The notes below the pieces were generated by a model. The model was not told the origin of the DNA. It was given only the letters and a program-made list of their open reading frames with translations, and did not search any database. The position numbers were made by a program, and so were the translations under genes. From Bacteroidota bacterium (GTDB lineage: Bacteria > Bacteroidota > Bacteroidia > UKL13-3), in the NCBI GenBank assembly GCA_030680835.1, contig JAUXUD010000062.1, positions 156,057 to 220,056 on the forward strand: a stretch of DNA of 64,000 bases, given 5' to 3'. Positions 60,406 to 64,000 of the stretch are shown piece after piece (positions within the stretch are counted from its first letter, which is position 1; each line of letters begins with the position of its first letter).

Positions 60406-61146
60406 TTATTTACGTGATAGTTTAAATAGTCTGGCTCCAATTAATGGAAACCATAATAGATAGATAGGACCTGCAACAGCCATGAGAATTACTCCAACTG
60501 ACGGGAGAACAAATCCAATTACTATGTGTGCCAAATCCAGTCCATGAGTTACAATTCCGGTGTAAGAAGTAAGGCGATTAAATGTATTGTCTTTTAACAT
60601 GACAAATGAAATCAGCAATGCTCCTGTTTGCATCAGCAATCCACCGATTAAAGCACCTGTTCCGTGCCACATATCTGAAGCCAGTATTGCATTTCCGGCT
60701 GCCAGCAACTGATTTCTCTGAATATCTGTTGTTGCCACTGCATATTTATTACTAAGATGGAGATAGGAGAATACCGAAGGTGTTGCAAGAAAAAGTGTTA
60801 CCCCTGCAAATACCAAAATGATTGAAACGGTCATCAACCCCTTATTTTTCTTTCGCAGAGCTAAATAAATACTATAGAAAAGTAAATAATAAAGAGGTAT
60901 AATGAATACAGTCAATATATCAAGCCGTAACAGTCCGTGCAATTTATTTTCATTGAGCATATAAAAACACTCTTCAATTGTCACAGGTGGACCGCCAATG
61001 AATGAAACAATCAGTATTGTAATTAAAGAATAAATAATCAATATCAGGCTGGTTAAACCGCCAAGCCGGTAAACTTTCTTATAAGAAGGATCAATGTTAA
61101 TTGAACGATCCTCATTTTGCTGGTATGTCATAATCATAATTGACAA
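60406..61146 (-). CDS. DUF4386-like membrane protein (paralogue)
   Basis: Shared pattern YK.VY.LGG...; LSNKYAVATTDIQRNQLLAAGNAILA versus LSNKYFAATSETQKSFLAAAGEAMLA. Confidence 0.75.
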   Translation of the reverse strand: MSIMIMTYQQNEDRSINIDPSYKKVYRLGGLTSLILIIYSLITILIVSFIGGPPVTIEECFYMLNENKLHGLLRLDILTVFIIPLYYLLFYSIYLALRKKNKGLMTVSIILVFAGVTLFLATPSVFSYLHLSNKYAVATTDIQRNQLLAAGNAILASDMWHGTGALIGGLLMQTGALLISFVMLKDNTFNRLTSYTGIVTHGLDLAHIVIGFVLPSVGVILMAVAGPIYLLWFPLIGARLFKLSRK

Positions 61147-61643
61147 ATGTCTTAAAACAATAATTCAGGAAAAATGATTTTCGGCATAATTAATATTAAT
61201 AAATCTTAGTTATTTCTTGCTCCGGGTTTCAGGTTAGTTCTGCGGCTAAGAGTTAGGTGTATCATTTCTTTATACCAGTCACAAACTTCGCTCCAATCCT
61301 GCACGCTATAAGTTGGGTTGGAGTTATATCCCGACTGTTATTTCTAATTCAAACCTAAGCATTTTTAATTAATTCCTGTTGGGTTCATTAATTCCTATTC
61401 ATCCCTACATTCAAACAAAAAAAGCTGCACTGCTCTTGCTGTTAAAGGGATGAGAATTAAAAAAAAGTTGTGGAGCTGAGGCAAGGCCCAAATGGCACTG
61501 ATCAATTTGATATCGGCAACTGATGATAATAGCCAAAGATGTCCCGTTGGAAAAACTGAAAAGATTTACTACAACTTGGTCGGGATGCAAGAAGTTTAAT
61601 TTTAGTTGTTACAAAATGCAGTCAGTTTATTTGTTACAAAAAT

Positions 61644-61847
61644 TTAAGAGGTAGTTGTATTCTTGAATTCTTGAATCTCCCTTTTTAACAAATTTACCTT
61701 CCAGGATTGTCCGATTGTAGAAACAATGAATCCTATAATTACAATGGCATTTCCCTTCAGTATTGGTAGAGTGTGAAACATTATCAAAATAGCACCAATT
61801 ATTACAAGTATAGTTCCTGTCACATGAATTAAGGTTGCATTTTTCAT
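61644..61847 (-). CDS. Small two-TM membrane protein, putative cassette-borne ORF
   Basis: MKNATLIHVTGTILVIIGAILIMFHTLPILKGNAIVIIGFIVSTIGQSWKVNLLKREIQ. Confidence 0.6.
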   Translation of the reverse strand: MKNATLIHVTGTILVIIGAILIMFHTLPILKGNAIVIIGFIVSTIGQSWKVNLLKREIQEFKNTTTS

Positions 61848-61884
61848 AAATAGATTATTTAAGTTAATATAAATTTCTTATTCA

Positions 61885-62026
61885 GCACTTAACGGTAACG
61901 GTTTCTTGCTAAAAGCAGTTGGGAATTCGAAGCCACAAAACTTTCATGCGAAACGAATTACAAATAGAAAGAAAAAATTTCACTTTTCCACGTCAACCCC
62001 AATTGATTTTAGCAAGTGTTATAACC
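61885..62026 (-). mobile_element. attC-like element C
   Basis: Imperfect palindrome; internal arms TTGCTAAAAGCAGTTGGG / CCCCAATTGATTTTAGCAA; bottom-strand core GTTAAGT matches GTTRRRY. Confidence 0.6.
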
Positions 62027-62195
62027 TGATAGGTTGTGCAAACCTTAAGCAGACTTCAAAACTTGGAATTCGCGAAATGGTCCTCAAGAAAAGTCAAGTT
62101 TGGAGTAATGATTGTCAGTTTCAGATTGACATTTCTGCAGTTAAACTTACTCAAATGTTGGTCAAGGTTGACTTACAATTTGGCCAAACCCTTGC

Positions 62196-62777
62196 TTAAT
62201 ATTCACAATACAATTGAGTAAAACATTTGATGACTGAATTTCGAAAAAACACATCGTTGCTCATGGTCAGATTACCAGAATTATTTTTGACCTTTAATGA
62301 ATAAAAGCATCGCTCACAGAAGACTTTGTAATACCTTTCCGATTGAGTTCTTTTATTATAAATTTCTACACTGGTTAATACAAACACATGGCCATTCCAA
62401 ACCTTTGTAGGTTTGTTAATTTCTGTCAACTTTACTAACTCATCATTTGATGTAAAAAATAAGGAAGAATCAACTTGGTATTGGTAAACGCCTACCTTTA
62501 ATAAATATTTAGCGTTAAGTAAACCGCTTTCAATCAAAGTTGCAATTGAGTCATCATTTTCATAGAGAATTCTGAACGACTCCTCCCCAATACAGTTTAT
62601 GGTGTCAGTTGGTTGGTCACCTACTTGTATTAATATTTTACCAACTTTACCTTTTATTTTAATTTCTGTGGGGTTGCAGTCAACAACCTTGGTAGTGTCG
62701 TTACCCTGGAATGCAACTTGTCCGTATGAGGTGAAGCTGATAATTAATAATAAAGATAGGATTTTTGATTTCGGCAT
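62196..62777 (-). CDS. Secreted hypothetical protein, cassette-borne
   Basis: Signal peptide MPKSKILSLLLIISFTSYGQ; lies between attC-like elements C and A with the element at its 3' side. Confidence 0.65.
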   Translation of the reverse strand: MPKSKILSLLLIISFTSYGQVAFQGNDTTKVVDCNPTEIKIKGKVGKILIQVGDQPTDTINCIGEESFRILYENDDSIATLIESGLLNAKYLLKVGVYQYQVDSSLFFTSNDELVKLTEINKPTKVWNGHVFVLTSVEIYNKRTQSERYYKVFCERCFYSLKVKNNSGNLTMSNDVFFRNSVIKCFTQLYCEY

Positions 62778-62943
62778 TTTAATTTATATTATCGTTAAAC
62801 TGAGTCGGTGCCATAGAGATCTATCTAAAACGGATTTTGCATTGTGTGTTATGTGAAATTTATATTTTCCTTCGTTCAAGATTTTTCATTGCATTTGTTT
62901 GTAGTTAAACGAAATTGTCCTACTTATATTCTTAAACCTACTT

Positions 62944-63079
62944 GGTTATAACGATTTGGGGGTTTGCGATGGCAGGGAGTTTTAGCAATATACTTCATTC
63001 GGAGAACTGAAGTTCCACCTTGCACAAATGTGTCTGCGAAGCACATCACCCCCGCTAACGCAAACCCCTTGTTATGCGG
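62944..63079 (-). mobile_element. attC-like element A
   Basis: Arms GGGGGTTTGCG / CGCAAACCCC; ends GGTTATAAC and GTTATGCGG; similar over its length to element B. Confidence 0.65.
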
Positions 63080-63101
63080 TCGTGCATTCATTGTCAAGCT
63101 A

Positions 63102-63800
63102 CTATTTAGCAAAATATCTGTCCCCATTCGAAAACTCAAAGCCAACGACCCCTTTCGGTATTATATAGTAAACGCCATAAGGGTGTGTTTCAGGTCTAAG
63201 ATAAGAAAGACCAGTTGTGTCATAGTAAGTATAAATCACATTGGCGTAAAATTTGTTTCCTAACGTCACAGTATCAAAATACTTATATCTTGCGGTTACC
63301 CATCTGTCTTTAGGATAAATGGAAAAATTATAATTATTTAGATTTACTTCCAACCCATCTTGTGTTTTATCTTTATTTTGTGGGCTATTAACCAGAGCAT
63401 TTAAATCCCAATAGTATTTAGTCCTTCGGATCGTGATTGTTATAAGATTGCCTTTAAAAATTTTGTCTTGAATTGGATAGCTATAATAGTCTTGGTTACT
63501 ATGGCTCTCACATTCACCATCGGCAACTGAATAGCCAAATCCAATATTCTGTTTTTCAATGGAATTTATAAGGCCATTTGAAGTAAATGTAATAATATTG
63601 TTTATTTGGTTTGAAAAAACTAAGGCTTGGTCTATAGAATCAACCCAATATTGAGTAGAGTCATTCAAAAGCAAATCACCCTTTTTAATATTTTGAGTCG
63701 GCCCTGGCATTCCCGAACCGCTACCACATTTACTGCAGCTATTAGTGGATAGGATAACTATTCCAGAGAGAAATACCCCAAAAATGTTAGAAATATTCAT
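63102..63800 (-). CDS. Lipoprotein-like hypothetical protein, cassette-borne
   Basis: Lipobox-like ILSTNSCSKCGSG; flanked by attC-like elements A (3') and B (5'). Confidence 0.65.
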   Translation of the reverse strand: MNISNIFGVFLSGIVILSTNSCSKCGSGSGMPGPTQNIKKGDLLLNDSTQYWVDSIDQALVFSNQINNIITFTSNGLINSIEKQNIGFGYSVADGECESHSNQDYYSYPIQDKIFKGNLITITIRRTKYYWDLNALVNSPQNKDKTQDGLEVNLNNYNFSIYPKDRWVTARYKYFDTVTLGNKFYANVIYTYYDTTGLSYLRPETHPYGVYYIIPKGVVGFEFSNGDRYFAK

Positions 63801-63857
63801 AGTATCTATTCATTAGTCATAATGGTTTTCGTTGTCGAAGGTTTGTCGTTCTGCATG

Positions 63858-63994
63858 CCGCATAACGATTTGCAGATTTGCGATGGGCGGGCTTTCCACC
63901 ACAAATGTTGATGCGGAGCACTGAACTTTCTGTAACCACAAATCTGTCTGCGGAGCATAAAACCCCGCCTATTGCAAATGTGCTGTTAGCGGTT
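63858..63994 (-). mobile_element. attC-like element B
   Basis: CCGCATAACGATTTGCAGATTTGCGATGGGCGGG ... CCCCGCCTATTGCAAATGTGCTGTTAGCGG. Confidence 0.65.
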
Positions 63995-64000
63995 CGTTGT

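Noticed and set aside
61200-61340. Fourth attC-like element closing the cassette with the 61644..61847 ORF
   Set aside because: GTTAGGTGT at about 61250 differs from the predicted GTTAAGTGC and no convincing stem was found.
1-64000. tRNA, rRNA or known riboswitch genes
   Set aside because: No cloverleaf, rRNA-like or recognisable riboswitch sequence was seen by eye; a covariance-model scan would be needed to exclude small ncRNAs.

Overview
The window is a 64 kb chromosomal segment from a Bacteroidota-type bacterium. Supporting lineage markers are T9SS C-terminal sorting domains, a PorV/PorQ-family protein, a BshA homologue and SD-poor, A-rich start contexts. All calls come from reading the sequence and the supplied translations; no searches were run. 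Gene content: APC permease (truncated at the left edge), kmo and kynU, two tandem giant T9SS beta-helix proteins, HicAB, an ABC/HlyD efflux operon, an SBBP beta-propeller protein, a PorV/Q plus NHL-like lipoprotein pair, thiL, a Bro-N/DinD-like protein, bshA, an MBOAT/SGNH surface-acylation cluster, an archaeal-type gatDE pair, an ECF sigma/anti-sigma pair, a cyanophycin module (cphA, cphB, iaaA), paaABC with a TetR regulator, a B12 radical SAM protein, a PpiD/SurA-like foldase, a GT2 fusion, recR, suhB and tandem DUF4386 proteins. Main points for a second look: (1) three attC-like imperfect palindromes at 61.9-64.0 kb whose junction cores are exactly complementary cassette by cassette, which suggests an integron cassette array or CALIN; (2) a 42-bp tandem array at 20.37-20.64 kb in which every unit is a complete back-to-back mini-ORF (MNLYNDGYGHSKK*); (3) an archaeal-type GatD/GatE pair in a bacterium; (4) palindromic repeats that sit on or next to gene 3' ends and in one case are read in frame inside kynureninase; (5) two 74-bp nested palindromes with covarying arms; (6) a strong terminator-like hairpin inside a coding sequence.
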